Source: Bacteroidales bacterium (GTDB lineage Bacteria > Bacteroidota > Bacteroidia > Bacteroidales > Muribaculaceae). From it: a stretch of 27,328 nucleotides of DNA. A model generated the notes under the pieces. The model saw nothing but the letters and a program-made list of their open reading frames with translations, did no database searches and was not told the origin of the DNA. The stretch covers positions 1 through 27,328 of the forward strand of contig SFOH01000046.1 in the NCBI GenBank assembly GCA_004552485.1. Reading direction: 5' to 3'. The translations under genes were made by a program, and so were the position numbers. Positions 1-7,845 of the stretch are shown here, in pieces; position 1 is the stretch's first letter; every line of letters begins with the position of its first letter.

Positions 1-114
1 TATGACCGCATCGACTACCCTTACCATATGGTTTTCGGGCACCAGTTCATCCAGCGATGGAGGAAGGAGCAAATTTTGTTTTCTATTGTCAGATTTTATT
101 GCTAACTTTGCCAT
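1..114 (-). CDS. IS1182 family transposase, N-terminal fragment (cut by window edge)
   Basis: The minus strand encodes 38 residues beginning MAKLAIKSDNRKQNLLLP and continuing SLDELVPENHMVRVVDAV before the sequence ends. The segment LPPSLDELVPENHMVRVVD matches the conserved N-terminus typical of IS1182-type transposases, which is the DDE transposase of this IS. The ATG at 112-114 lies about 35 nt downstream of a consensus promoter. The frame is open to the edge, so nothing shows it to be broken, but the catalytic domain is not visible. The plus strand of the same bases also shows a short open frame (1-105), which I regard as a shadow. Confidence 0.8.
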   Translation of the reverse strand, partial: MAKLAIKSDNRKQNLLLPPSLDELVPENHMVRVVDAVI

Positions 115-149
115 GTTATGTTTTGATTATTAGTGATTTAATCGCAATA

Positions 150-180
150 CAAATATACTAAAAATCTATGACATAACAAA
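150..180 (-). promoter_or_regulatory. Bacteroides-type promoter of the IS transposase
   Basis: Reading the minus strand, TTTG (177-180) is followed by exactly 19 nt and TATATTTG (150-157). This is a perfect match to the -33/-7 consensus of the primary sigma factor in Bacteroidales. It points at the transposase ATG at 114. Confidence 0.75.
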
Positions 181-253
181 GGCTTTTACGCTGAATTTCA
201 GCATGAAAGCCTTATTTTTGTAGCTTATTTTTTTGCCTGTTTAAACTATAAAA

Positions 254-284
254 AGAGACTGCCTAAACTTGTTAGACAGTCTCT
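254..284 (-). terminator. Hairpin in the IS end, terminator-like on the minus strand
   Basis: AGAGACTGCCTAA and TTAGACAGTCTCT pair over 13 bp (one G-T wobble) around a 5-nt loop. On the minus strand the stem is followed by TTTTT, as in an intrinsic terminator. It would stop outside transcripts from entering the transposase. A second hairpin, with stems AAGGCTTT and GCTGAA, lies at about 179-213 next to it. Both hairpins recur in the inverted copy at the right edge. Confidence 0.6.
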
Positions 285-285
285 C

Positions 286-566
286 GTTTTCGTTATTAAT
301 TATTGCTGTCCTATAAAAATTTATTGCTGTCCGGCAAAAGACGGGCGGAATAGCGCACTCTTCGCGTAGCCCGTCAAAGGACATAGTGCATTAGTCTGTG
401 GGTTATGGCTTCCTCTCAGTTATCAGTTCCCATGCTATGGGCCATTCGGCGTCAGGGAACGCCAGCGTCAGCGGGCGATAAGGGTAGCCAGGGTGTGCCG
501 TCTTCCTTCCTGGTGCCCTTTTATCGAACCGTAATAAATTATTTAATATAATAATGTATGTGGGGC
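286..566. other. Non-coding stretch between IS end and amidase gene
   Basis: I see no convincing gene. The 12-mer TTATTGCTGTCC occurs twice, at 300-311 and 321-332 (21-nt period). On the minus strand an open frame with no usable start codon ends at 403-405 and reads HPGYPYRPLTLAF, then PDAEWPIAWELITERKP. It could be a decayed gene end, but I cannot identify it. Confidence 0.4.
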
Positions 567-1349
567 TCAGACGTCGGCGAGGACCGGGAAGCCGCGGCGG
601 GCGTCAGAGAGGGCGTTGTAGCTGAGGACGGCCGACATGCAGGGGGCGGCGCCGGCGACGGGCTCGGCGAGGTCGAGGCCGAGGTAGTCGAGGATGTGGG
701 TGGTGTTTTCGGAGTAGACGCCGAAGTCGTCACGCCCCGAGCGGTTTGCTCCCACGACATAGGCCTGATTCTCGATGGCGCGTGCGATGAGCAGGTGCTC
801 CCAGGCATAGCGGCGTGCGTCGGGCCAGTTGGCGGGGATGAGGAGCACGTCGTAGCGGCAGGGGAAGTTGCGCAGCGTCTCGGGGAAGCGTGTGTCGAAG
901 CAGACGGCCATGGTGATGTTCCAGCCGCGGAAGCGCACGACGGGCGTGGGACGGCGGCCGGCGTTGAAGATGCGCGCCTCGGGACTGAGCGAGAACAGAT
1001 GCTGCTTGTCGTAGTAGGTTATGTCGCCGCCGGGCTCCACGAAGAAGCAACGGTTGGTGAAGGCTCCGTCGGCATCGCGCCACACCCACGAGGCGCACAC
1101 GGCGGCATTGGCGCGCGCGGCCATGCGGCGCACGGCGTCGAGCGAGGGATGGCTGTCTTCGCCGTCGGCGAGGCGGGTGAGCATGGCCTGGTCGGTGATG
1201 AATCCGGTTGAGAAAAGCTCGGGGAGCACCACGATGTCGGTGTCGCGCGGCAGCCGGCGAACGATGTCGGCAGCGGCCTGGAGGTTTTCTTCGCGGTCGG
1301 CCCAGGCGATGTCGAGGGGGCAGGCAACTATCTTGAGCAGGTGTTCCAT
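567..1349 (-). CDS. Carbon-nitrogen hydrolase, omega-amidase (YafV/Nit2-like)
   Basis: This is a 260-residue nitrilase-superfamily enzyme. The catalytic triad is visible: Glu44 in VLPELFSTGF, Lys115 in YYDKQHLF, and Cys150 in AVCFDTRFPE. The length and the STGF and CFDTRFPE motifs fit the YafV/Nit2 branch, which hydrolyses alpha-keto acid amides such as alpha-ketoglutaramate in methionine salvage and repair of transamination by-products. The substrate is inferred from the family. There is no signal peptide, so it should be cytosolic. The ATG lies 3 nt after the stop codon of the upstream acyltransferase gene, so the two are almost certainly co-transcribed. Confidence 0.88.
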   Translation of the reverse strand: MEHLLKIVACPLDIAWADREENLQAAADIVRRLPRDTDIVVLPELFSTGFITDQAMLTRLADGEDSHPSLDAVRRMAARANAAVCASWVWRDADGAFTNRCFFVEPGGDITYYDKQHLFSLSPEARIFNAGRRPTPVVRFRGWNITMAVCFDTRFPETLRNFPCRYDVLLIPANWPDARRYAWEHLLIARAIENQAYVVGANRSGRDDFGVYSENTTHILDYLGLDLAEPVAGAAPCMSAVLSYNALSDARRGFPVLADV

Positions 1350-1352
1350 TTT

Positions 1353-1919
1353 TCAGTCTTTGGGGTTGGCGTGTTTGTATTCGGAGAAGAGGTGGGGACG
1401 GCGACCTTCGGCGCCGGTCGAGCGGTAGTAGGCTTTGATGGCAGCCATGTCGGCGTCGGCGTCTCCGGTGGGGCGGAAGGTGTCGGCGATGGTGACCGTG
1501 CGCGTGCGGTAGTCGATGACGCCGAGGGTGATGGGCACGTCGGCTTCGCGGGCGATGTGGAGGAAGCCGGTGCGCCATTTGGCGTTAAGGGAGCGCGTGC
1601 CCTCGGGAGTGATGGCCAGGTGCATGGTCGCGGAGGCGTTGAACTTGTCGATGATGGCGGCCGAGAGCGAGCTGCCGCGCTTGCGGGGCACGGGGATGCC
1701 GCCCATGGCGCGGAATATCCAGCTCAGCGGCGGCATGAACCACGTCTGCTTCATCAGGAAGCCGGCATGGCGGCCGACGGCGGCGTAGGCGAGCTTGCCG
1801 ATGATGAAGTCCCAGTTGGAGGTGTGGGGCGCCACGCAGATGATGCACTTGGGATAGTCGGGGACGGTGATATTCACCGTCCATCCGAACCATCGCAGTA
1901 TTCTTGCCGACAGATTCAT
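1353..1919 (-). CDS. PlsC-like 1-acyl-glycerophosphate acyltransferase family protein
   Basis: This 188-residue protein belongs to the lysophospholipid acyltransferase superfamily. Its motifs are in order: HTSNWDF (the HX4D catalytic pair), GGIPVPR (acceptor binding), and PEGTRS. It is shorter than the classical 240-residue PlsC but matches the compact acyltransferases common in Bacteroidota. It probably acylates a phospholipid or aminolipid precursor at the inner membrane; the exact acceptor is unknown. I chose the ATG at 1919 (MNLSARILRW). A longer frame opens with TTG at 1949, but that codon lies inside a TTTG promoter box and would not be transcribed. It heads the two-gene unit with the amidase. 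Confidence 0.82.
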   Translation of the reverse strand: MNLSARILRWFGWTVNITVPDYPKCIICVAPHTSNWDFIIGKLAYAAVGRHAGFLMKQTWFMPPLSWIFRAMGGIPVPRKRGSSLSAAIIDKFNASATMHLAITPEGTRSLNAKWRTGFLHIAREADVPITLGVIDYRTRTVTIADTFRPTGDADADMAAIKAYYRSTGAEGRRPHLFSEYKHANPKD

Positions 1920-1946
1920 AAGGGGAGGGTTAACGAGGTGGGGTTG

Positions 1947-1954
1947 CAAAGATG
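1947..1954 (-). promoter_or_regulatory. Putative -7 box of the acyltransferase-amidase operon
   Basis: The minus strand reads CATCTTTGC, one base off the TAnnTTTG consensus, 27 nt upstream of the ATG at 1919. No clear -33 TTTG was found. Confidence 0.5.
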
Positions 1955-2002
1955 ATGGTTATGAGCCTGAACGGCAAGGATTTGGGGGGACACGGGAGCG
2001 GA

Positions 2003-2023
2003 GCGGGGGAGTTCCTCCCCCGC
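2003..2023. other. GC-rich perfect hairpin in intergenic region
   Basis: GCGGGGGAG, loop TTC, CTCCCCCGC forms a perfect 9-bp stem. It lies within a very GC-rich, repetitive gap (1950-2110) that separates the end of the threonine synthase unit from the acyltransferase promoter. More GC-rich inverted segments follow (for example CCTCCCCGCG near 2078 against GCGCGGGAGGGG near 2096). There is no good T-tract, so it is a poor classical terminator, but it could block read-through. Confidence 0.4.
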
Positions 2024-2110
2024 TGCGGCGTTGAGGCGGGGGGAGGGCCGCTGCCGCCCTGCGGGGGATGGGTTTTTCCTCCCCGCGGCAGGCCCGCGCG
2101 GGAGGGGGCT

Positions 2111-2461
2111 TTAGGCTTTGTTGGCGTCTTTGACAGCCTGGGGCATCGCGGCGTTCATCTCCTTGACGATTTCGGCCATCTTGGCCATGAATTCGTCGTC
2201 GAGCTTTTTGTAGGCGGCCTTGAAGTAGGCGTGGCGGGCCTTGCGGTAGGCTTCGGTGGTGTCGAAAGCGGCACGGTTCTTGTCGAAGGCGAACGAAGCG
2301 TTGGCCAGGGTCGTCTCCTGGAGGCTTGCAATCTCATTGACAATACGCACCACGTCGGCGCGGTCAAAGCCCTTGAGGCAGTGGCTGGCTACGAGAAGTT
2401 CGGCGGCCATGTCGCCGCAGGCGTAACGCACTCTTTTTTTCAGTTGTCTTTTGTTTGCCAT
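2111..2461 (-). CDS. Small conserved-looking basic protein of unknown function
   Basis: I do not recognise this 116-residue protein. It starts with a basic stretch (MANKRQLKKRVRY) and is predicted to be almost entirely helical. Alternating charged residues from about 50 to 116 (for example EAYRKARHAYFKAAYKKLDDEF) suggest a coiled coil or helical bundle. It has no signal peptide or membrane segment, so it should be cytosolic. Its ATG is 12 nt after the threonine synthase stop codon, so it should share that transcript. I would not infer a role in threonine synthesis from position alone. Confidence 0.75.
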   Translation of the reverse strand: MANKRQLKKRVRYACGDMAAELLVASHCLKGFDRADVVRIVNEIASLQETTLANASFAFDKNRAAFDTTEAYRKARHAYFKAAYKKLDDEFMAKMAEIVKEMNAAMPQAVKDANKA

Positions 2462-2473
2462 AATAAATATGTG

Positions 2474-3799
2474 TTAGAGGTTGTTCAGAATGATATTTCT
2501 CAGAGCGGAGTAGGTGGGTAGCATCGGCCGGCGGTGATCGGTGCCTTTCATGAAGCGGGTGAGCTGGAGGGGCAGGTCCATGGCGCGGCCGGTGATTGCC
2601 GACATGGCCGTGAGCGACTTGGCGGGGTGCGCCGTGGCCAGGATAAGACCTGTCTGCCCGGGTTGGAGACTCTCGCGGAGGGCGTGCCAGGCCATGGCGC
2701 CGTGGGGGTCGATGGTGTAGCCCGTTTCGGCGTAACAGGTGTTGACAGCGGCGATGATTTCGGCGTCGGAGACTCCGACGGCGTCCAGCTCGGCGGCAAT
2801 GCCCTCGGTCGTTCCCCCGCAAAGATGGAGGAGGCGGCCGATGTTCGAGGGACAGCCCTTGTCGGCGGCCCAGGCCAGGGTGGGGATGGCGCGGGGAACG
2901 CCGCCACCGTGGCCGGCGAGCAGGTTGGCGAGGTAGCAGTTGGCGTTCTCGCAAGCTATTATGCGGCTGATGTCCAGGCCCATGCGCCGTGCGATGACGG
3001 CCGAGCAGACATTGCCGAGGTTGCCGGCGGGGATGGCGACGGTGACGGGCGCGCGCCGGCCCAGCTTCTGCCACAGATGGCTCAGCGCGTAGAAATAGGC
3101 GAACGACTGGGGCAGCAGTCGAGCGATGTTCTCGGAGTTGGCCGACGTGAGGGCCGCAACGGCGTTGAGGGCCGGGTCGGCAAAAGCCTGACTGACAATG
3201 GAGTGGCAGTCGTCGATGGTGCCCTGCACCTCGATGGCGTGGATGTTTCCGCCGAGGGTGGTGAACTGCATCTCCTCGTGGCGGCGGGCATTGCCGCGCG
3301 GGAAGAGCACGTAGACCTCCACGCCGCTGATGCCGGCGAAGCCGTTGGCGACGGCGCTGCCCGTGTTGCCGTTGGTGGCGATGAGCACATGGAGCTTGCC
3401 CGAGCGTTTGCCGCGCAGCGTCTCCTCCTTGATGTGGAGATGGCTCAGCAGCCGCGCCATGAAGCGCGAGCCGAAGTCCTTGAACGTCAGCGTGGGGCCG
3501 TGGAAGAGCTCCACGGCGTAGATATTCTCCGACAGCTGCACGAGCGGCACTTGGAACGAGAAGGCCTCGTCGACAACGTGTTTCAGCGCCGCCGAATCGA
3601 CATCGGCGCCAAACAGCTGATTGGCAAGCACGTATGCTATCTCGTCGAAGCTCATCTCGCCGCTGTTCATAAAGAACGGAGCGGGGATGCGCGGCAGGGC
3701 AACGGGCATATACTGGCCGCCGGCGGCGGGAGTGCTGTGAAGCACGGCACGGCTCAGAGAGACAGCAGGACCGGGATGGCGTATGCCTATATAATTCAT
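2474..3799 (-). CDS. thrC: Threonine synthase
   Basis: This PLP enzyme converts O-phospho-homoserine to threonine in the cytosol. The protein is 441 residues from the ATG at 3799 (MNYIGIRHPGPAVSLSRAVL). Family marks are the N-terminal FFMNSGEMSFDEIAYVL region, the PLP-binding lysine at about residue 107 in PTLTFKDFGSRF, the phosphate loop ATNGNTGSAVANGFAG, PAGNLGN, and HGAMAWHAL near the C-terminus. A longer frame starts with a poor codon at 3925, but the added residues lie upstream of the -7 box and resemble no threonine synthase, so I reject it. Threonine synthase often follows thrA and thrB; those are not adjacent here, and the gene has its own promoter. Confidence 0.95.
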   Translation of the reverse strand: MNYIGIRHPGPAVSLSRAVLHSTPAAGGQYMPVALPRIPAPFFMNSGEMSFDEIAYVLANQLFGADVDSAALKHVVDEAFSFQVPLVQLSENIYAVELFHGPTLTFKDFGSRFMARLLSHLHIKEETLRGKRSGKLHVLIATNGNTGSAVANGFAGISGVEVYVLFPRGNARRHEEMQFTTLGGNIHAIEVQGTIDDCHSIVSQAFADPALNAVAALTSANSENIARLLPQSFAYFYALSHLWQKLGRRAPVTVAIPAGNLGNVCSAVIARRMGLDISRIIACENANCYLANLLAGHGGGVPRAIPTLAWAADKGCPSNIGRLLHLCGGTTEGIAAELDAVGVSDAEIIAAVNTCYAETGYTIDPHGAMAWHALRESLQPGQTGLILATAHPAKSLTAMSAITGRAMDLPLQLTRFMKGTDHRRPMLPTYSALRNIILNNL

Positions 3800-3883
3800 T
3801 TCAGATAATCTAAGTTCTTCATGGAAAAGCGCTTGCGAGGGCCCGGGGGCACGAGGCCGCCGGACGTCCGGCTTTTCTACCTG

Positions 3884-3891
3884 CAAATATA
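3884..3891 (-). promoter_or_regulatory. -7 box of the threonine synthase promoter
   Basis: The minus strand reads TATATTTG, a full match to the TAnnTTTG box, about 85 nt upstream of the thrC ATG. No TTTG was found at the -33 position. The leader contains a perfect 14-bp palindrome, GCCGGACGTCCGGC (3859-3872), which could be an operator or a leader hairpin. Confidence 0.6.
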
Positions 3892-4009
3892 CAACTAAAT
3901 TCCGAGATAACGCCCGTAATAACAAAAATTATGCTGTCCTTTTTTGCGGCGAAGTTGTCCTATGGGGGCACAGAGGGGCGGCGGGCGGCCGATTTTTGCG
4001 GCGCCGGGT

Positions 4010-4040
4010 TTTGGGGGTTGGCAAATAATGAGTAATTTTG
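4010..4040 (+). promoter_or_regulatory. Consensus promoter of the MATE exporter gene
   Basis: TTTG (4010-4013), exactly 19 nt, then TAATTTTG (4033-4040) is a perfect Bacteroides-type promoter. Transcription should begin near 4047, only a few bases before the ATG at 4050. Confidence 0.75.
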
Positions 4041-4049
4041 CAGGCGAAT

Positions 4050-5588
4050 ATGGAGAAAGAACAGTCACATAAGACGGAGCCCGGCACGGACGAGCGCAAG
4101 AAGCAGCGCGACGATGTGGCCGACGTGATTGCGCGTCAGCCGCTCGACACGGTGTTCAGCAAGCTGCGGCTGGTGCTGATGCTGACGTGGCCGGCCATCC
4201 TGGCGCAGATGTCCATGGTTGTCATGGAGTATATCGACGCGGCCATGGTGGGCAGCCTCGGCGCCGTCGCGGCCGCCGGCATCGGCCTCGTGTCCACCAC
4301 CACGTGGCTGTTCTGGGGCCTGGGCATCGCCGTGGGCACGGGCTATGCCGTGCAGGTGGCCCACCAGATTGGTGCCGACGACAACACGGCGGCGCGGCAG
4401 ACGCTGCGCCAGAGCGTGGTGGTCATCGGCGCCGTGGGTATCGTGCTGGCTGTCATTGGTATAGCCATCGCCGACGGCCTGCCGCGGTGGCTGGGCGGAA
4501 ACAGCGAAGTGTGCGCACAGGCCACCGGCTACTTCCGCCTTTTCATCGCCTCGCTGCCGTTCATGATGCTCTCCTACCTGGCCTCGTCGATGCTGCGCAG
4601 CGCCGGAAACATGGTGTTGCCGGGACTGATGAACGTGGCCATGTGCGTGCTCGACGTCGTCTTCAACTTCTTTCTTATATATGAGACCCGCGACGTGACG
4701 GTGCTCGGAACGCAGTTCCGCATCTGGGGCGCGGGCCTGGGCGTGCAGGGCGCGGCGCTGGGCTCGGCGGCGGCGTTCTGCGTGGGCGGAATGTATATGT
4801 GGTGGTGGATTGTGAAGCGCTCGCGGCGCCTGAGCCACGCGTTCTCGCACAAATACTGCCGCCACTGGTACTCGCTGCGCTCCACCACCGTGCGCCGCGC
4901 CGCCTCCATCAGCTGGCCCATCGCCGTGGAGCGCACCGTCATGTGCGGCGCACAGATTCTCATCACGGCCATCGTGGCGCCCCTGGGCACCGCCGCCATC
5001 GCCGCCAACTCGTTCGCCATCACCGCCGAGAGCCTCTGCTACACCCCCGGCTACGGCGTCGGCGATGCCGCCACCACCCTTGTTGGTCAGAGCCTCGGCG
5101 CGGGACGCCGCGAGCTGGCGCGCTCGTTCGGACGCATCGCCATCGCCATGGGCATGGGGGTGATGACGGCCTTGGGCGTGGTGATGTGGCTGTTGGCCCC
5201 CGAGATGATGGCGCTTTTCACACCGGACGTCGACGTGCAGAGCCTGGGCGTGATGGCGCTGCGCACCGAGGCGTGGGCCGAGCCCATGTTCGGCGCCGCC
5301 ATCGTCACATACTGCGTCTTCATCGGCGCGGGCTACACCAAGGTGCCCGCCACGGTCAATTTCAGCTCCATGTGGCTCGTGCGCCTGACCCTGTCGGCGC
5401 TGCTGGCCACGGAGTACGGCCTCTTCGGCGTATGGCTGGCCATGGCCATCGAACTGAGCGTGCGCGGCCTGGCCTTCCTCTGCCTCTTCCGCTGGAGCCG
5501 CTGGCTCACGCGCGGCCGCCGCGACGAAAATGTCCCCGACGAGCTGGCCCACGACCCCTCCGCCGCCGACACTCCCGACGTTCTCTGA
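4050..5588 (+). CDS. MATE family multidrug/metabolite exporter
   Basis: This 512-residue polytopic inner-membrane protein has about 12 hydrophobic helices in two MatE halves. Recognisable motifs are LTWPAILAQMSMVVMEYIDAAMVG in the first half, shown here only as family-typical (start near residue 41), and AITAESLCYTPGYGVG with ATTLVGQSLGAG in the second. Members export drugs or metabolites using a sodium or proton gradient; the substrate is unknown. The first 35 or so residues are highly charged and cytosolic, as is the acidic tail. The frame opens earlier at a TTG (4038), but that codon is part of the -7 box, so ATG 4050 is the first sensible start and gives an almost leaderless mRNA. Confidence 0.92.
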   Translation: MEKEQSHKTEPGTDERKKQRDDVADVIARQPLDTVFSKLRLVLMLTWPAILAQMSMVVMEYIDAAMVGSLGAVAAAGIGLVSTTTWLFWGLGIAVGTGYAVQVAHQIGADDNTAARQTLRQSVVVIGAVGIVLAVIGIAIADGLPRWLGGNSEVCAQATGYFRLFIASLPFMMLSYLASSMLRSAGNMVLPGLMNVAMCVLDVVFNFFLIYETRDVTVLGTQFRIWGAGLGVQGAALGSAAAFCVGGMYMWWWIVKRSRRLSHAFSHKYCRHWYSLRSTTVRRAASISWPIAVERTVMCGAQILITAIVAPLGTAAIAANSFAITAESLCYTPGYGVGDAATTLVGQSLGAGRRELARSFGRIAIAMGMGVMTALGVVMWLLAPEMMALFTPDVDVQSLGVMALRTEAWAEPMFGAAIVTYCVFIGAGYTKVPATVNFSSMWLVRLTLSALLATEYGLFGVWLAMAIELSVRGLAFLCLFRWSRWLTRGRRDENVPDELAHDPSAADTPDVL

Positions 5589-5628
5589 TTTTTGGGATTA
5601 TTTATCTCGTTAACATAATTTAGCAATC

Positions 5629-5663
5629 GGGGGGGGTAGTCTTAACCTTTTTTACTAATTTTG
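5629..5663 (+). promoter_or_regulatory. Promoter of the surface-protein run, with a G8 tract at the -33 position
   Basis: TAATTTTG (5656-5663) is a perfect -7 box. A spacing of 19 nt places the -33 box at 5633-5636, which falls inside a run of eight G (5629-5636) instead of TTTG. A T6 run lies in the spacer. The likely leader is about 95 nt, up to the ATG at 5763. Confidence 0.55.
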
Positions 5664-5762
5664 CGTTTGTTCCGGCGTCAATTTCGTTTTGCATCGATTT
5701 TGGCGCAGGGTATCCCTATGCGGACTATACTAAACCTTAACCAATCATATTTATTAAATTCG

Positions 5763-7820
5763 ATGAAATCTCTAATCCGAGGGCATGCACGATTTATCGG
5801 AGCTCTGTTGATGGCACTGACATGCCTTGGCGCGGCGGCACGGTCGGCCACGCCCGATAACACTATCTCTGTAAAGAAATTTAGTGAGGATTCTAACGAT
5901 CAAAGCGCAGTAATTGACAAGGTTCCCGACCGCGCCACCGGCAAACCGTGCGCCTTGATTCTCATCACCAATGAGAATAACCTCGAGGGCTTTAAGTTTA
6001 ATACAGGTACCCACTTCAGCAAGGTTGAGAATTACACTGACAACAATGGCCGTCATGTTGTGAAGCTGTGGGTCAGCCCCAATGTGAAGCGCATGACTAT
6101 AAGTCATGAGCACAAGGATATCGTGCCCATGCGCAACTTTGACTTCAATGGCAAAAGCCTGAAGGAGGCTACCGTCTATCGCATGGAGTTGGGCTATGTG
6201 AACCTTCCGAGTGCCATGGACCGCCAGTTCGTAGAGTTCACAGTGACGCCTCCCGATGGAGCATACCTCGAGGTCAACGGTGAACCCTGGGCTCTGAACA
6301 AGAACGGTTATGCCTCGAAACCGCTGCCGTTCGGAAATTACAGATTTCTTGTGACGGCTCCTGACCGCCGCGAGGAAGCCGGCAAATTTGTGCTGAACAC
6401 TATTTCGGAGTCCAAGGTCATCAATGTTGTCCTGCGTCCGGATTATGGTTATTTGACGCTTGTGGGGGACGATATGCGTGATGCCGATATTTACATCGAC
6501 CAGCAGCGTTACAGCTACAGCCAGCTGAACCGCTTCAAAGTTAAGAGCGGACGCCACACCTTGAAAATCGTACGCAAGAATTACAGCCCCTATCAGCAGA
6601 CATTTGATATCTTTGACGACAAAGAGGAGAGAATTTCTCCGCGCCTGGACGCCAACTATTCAACAGTGACAATCTATGCGCCAAAGGGCTGCAACATAAC
6701 AATTGACGGCGAGAACAAGGGCCTGGATACATGGAGCGGGCCGCTTGAGCCGGGGACGTACACGATTGAAGCACGCAAGGCAGGACACAAACCGTTCCGC
6801 AAGACATACGAGGTCTCTAAAATTAACGAGCAAATTACCATTACACTCCTGGAGCCCGAGCCTATATACGGCAGCGTTGACATCAGCAGTGACCCTCGCG
6901 GTGCGTCGATTTCGATTGACGGAAAGCCAATCGGTCATCTCACGCCTTTCAGCCAGAGGCTGCTCATAGGCACGCACACCATCTCGCTGTCAAAGCCGGG
7001 GTATCAGCCTTATGAAACCAGTGTCACAATCAATCCCGAAGGCGTTGAAAATGTGTCGGCCAAGCTTAGCAACACAGTGAATCTTGTGGTGTCGTGGACG
7101 CCTTCGAACGCTACGCTAAGCGTTGACGGTAGTGTGGTCAGCAGCCATTCGCCCTATACGATGACGTGTCTGCCCAAGACAGAGCATAATCTCAAACTTG
7201 AGTACTCAGGCTATCATGATTTATACAAGACAGTCACAGTTGACAAGAACAAGACCGAGAGCCTTAGCATGAAACGTATTGTGTACCACGATTACTATGA
7301 TTGGGGGCATTGTGACGGGGACGCCTCAGAGGTTAACCGCTACTTCTTTATGGGTGCTGAGGGAGGCTTCGGCAATCTGACCACCGTGGGCGGCAATTTT
7401 GGCTTTGTGTTTCGCAAACTGTTCATGCTGTTCGATGCCGGATATTGCCTTAACGATGAGCAGGAAGTTTACGCATATCCTAAAGATGAGTTCCAAGAGA
7501 ATCGTGAACATTTGTATATCACCCCGGGCTTGTATTTTGGAGGACGCCTGGGCCTCGCGTTTCAGTGTGGCCGAGTCATGTTCAATCCCCAGATAGGTTA
7601 TCGCCACATGGATCTGGAAGGTTCATGGGTGGGAAGCGGCCTGGCCGCATTGCGTATGCAGATTCGTTTCAGCAGCCACTTTGCTTTTATCCTGAGTCCC
7701 GAGTATTACACAGCAGTGATGCAGGGGGATGGATTCAAGTTTGCGGCAAAAAATATTGACGATGTCAAGAAGTTGGGAACGGGATACCGTGTCGCTGCCG
7801 GATTTGAGGTATATTTCTGA
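5763..7820 (+). CDS. PEGA-repeat envelope protein with C-terminal barrel-like domain
   Basis: This 685-residue protein starts with a signal peptide (MKSLIRGHARFIGALLMALT, then CLGAAARSA). After a roughly 130-residue N-terminal beta-rich domain come about five PEGA-like units (near 157-225, 230-297, 298-364, 369-436, 437-503). They are recognised by cores such as ASISIDGKPIGHLTPF, LLIGTHTISLSKPGYQPY and LEPGTYTIEARKAGHKPF. PEGA domains are small beta folds found in surface and S-layer-like proteins. Residues 525-685 alternate hydrophobic and polar residues with many glycines and end in EVYF, like a small outer-membrane barrel with a terminal aromatic residue. I chose ATG 5763 because the earlier in-frame TTG (5661) lies inside the promoter box. 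It heads the run of six exported proteins. Function is unknown. Confidence 0.8.
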   Translation: MKSLIRGHARFIGALLMALTCLGAAARSATPDNTISVKKFSEDSNDQSAVIDKVPDRATGKPCALILITNENNLEGFKFNTGTHFSKVENYTDNNGRHVVKLWVSPNVKRMTISHEHKDIVPMRNFDFNGKSLKEATVYRMELGYVNLPSAMDRQFVEFTVTPPDGAYLEVNGEPWALNKNGYASKPLPFGNYRFLVTAPDRREEAGKFVLNTISESKVINVVLRPDYGYLTLVGDDMRDADIYIDQQRYSYSQLNRFKVKSGRHTLKIVRKNYSPYQQTFDIFDDKEERISPRLDANYSTVTIYAPKGCNITIDGENKGLDTWSGPLEPGTYTIEARKAGHKPFRKTYEVSKINEQITITLLEPEPIYGSVDISSDPRGASISIDGKPIGHLTPFSQRLLIGTHTISLSKPGYQPYETSVTINPEGVENVSAKLSNTVNLVVSWTPSNATLSVDGSVVSSHSPYTMTCLPKTEHNLKLEYSGYHDLYKTVTVDKNKTESLSMKRIVYHDYYDWGHCDGDASEVNRYFFMGAEGGFGNLTTVGGNFGFVFRKLFMLFDAGYCLNDEQEVYAYPKDEFQENREHLYITPGLYFGGRLGLAFQCGRVMFNPQIGYRHMDLEGSWVGSGLAALRMQIRFSSHFAFILSPEYYTAVMQGDGFKFAAKNIDDVKKLGTGYRVAAGFEVYF

Positions 7821-7845
7821 TTTTTAATGGCAAATCGTAACACCG

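Larger units (their letters stand above)
1..285 (-). mobile_element. IS1182-type insertion sequence, 5' end (partial, runs off left edge)
   Basis: This is the promoter-proximal end of an insertion sequence whose transposase reads leftward out of the window. It contains the transposase start, a consensus promoter, and a terminal region with two hairpins. The stretch 185-285 recurs almost perfectly, inverted, at 27230-27328, with one 2-nt indel. That shared boundary at 285 is why I place the IS end there. The family call comes from the encoded N-terminus, not from a comparison of the ends. The other half of the element, and hence any target duplication, is outside the window. Confidence 0.75.

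Noticed and set aside
1..105. Plus-strand frame YDRIDYPYHMVFGHQFIQRW
   Set aside because: The opposite strand encodes a recognisable transposase N-terminus with its own consensus promoter.
405..560. Minus-strand start-less open frame ending PIAWELITERKP
   Set aside because: Looks protein-like, but there is no usable start codon and I cannot match it to a family. It could be a decayed gene end.
558..1211. Long plus-strand open frames opposite the amidase and acyltransferase genes
   Set aside because: They are shadows in GC-rich sequence. The minus-strand frames carry complete catalytic motifs, and the opposite products are low-complexity Gly/Val/Ala-rich.
2534..3808. 424-residue open frame opposite threonine synthase
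   Set aside because: No family features; it is a mirror of a high-GC coding gene on the other strand.
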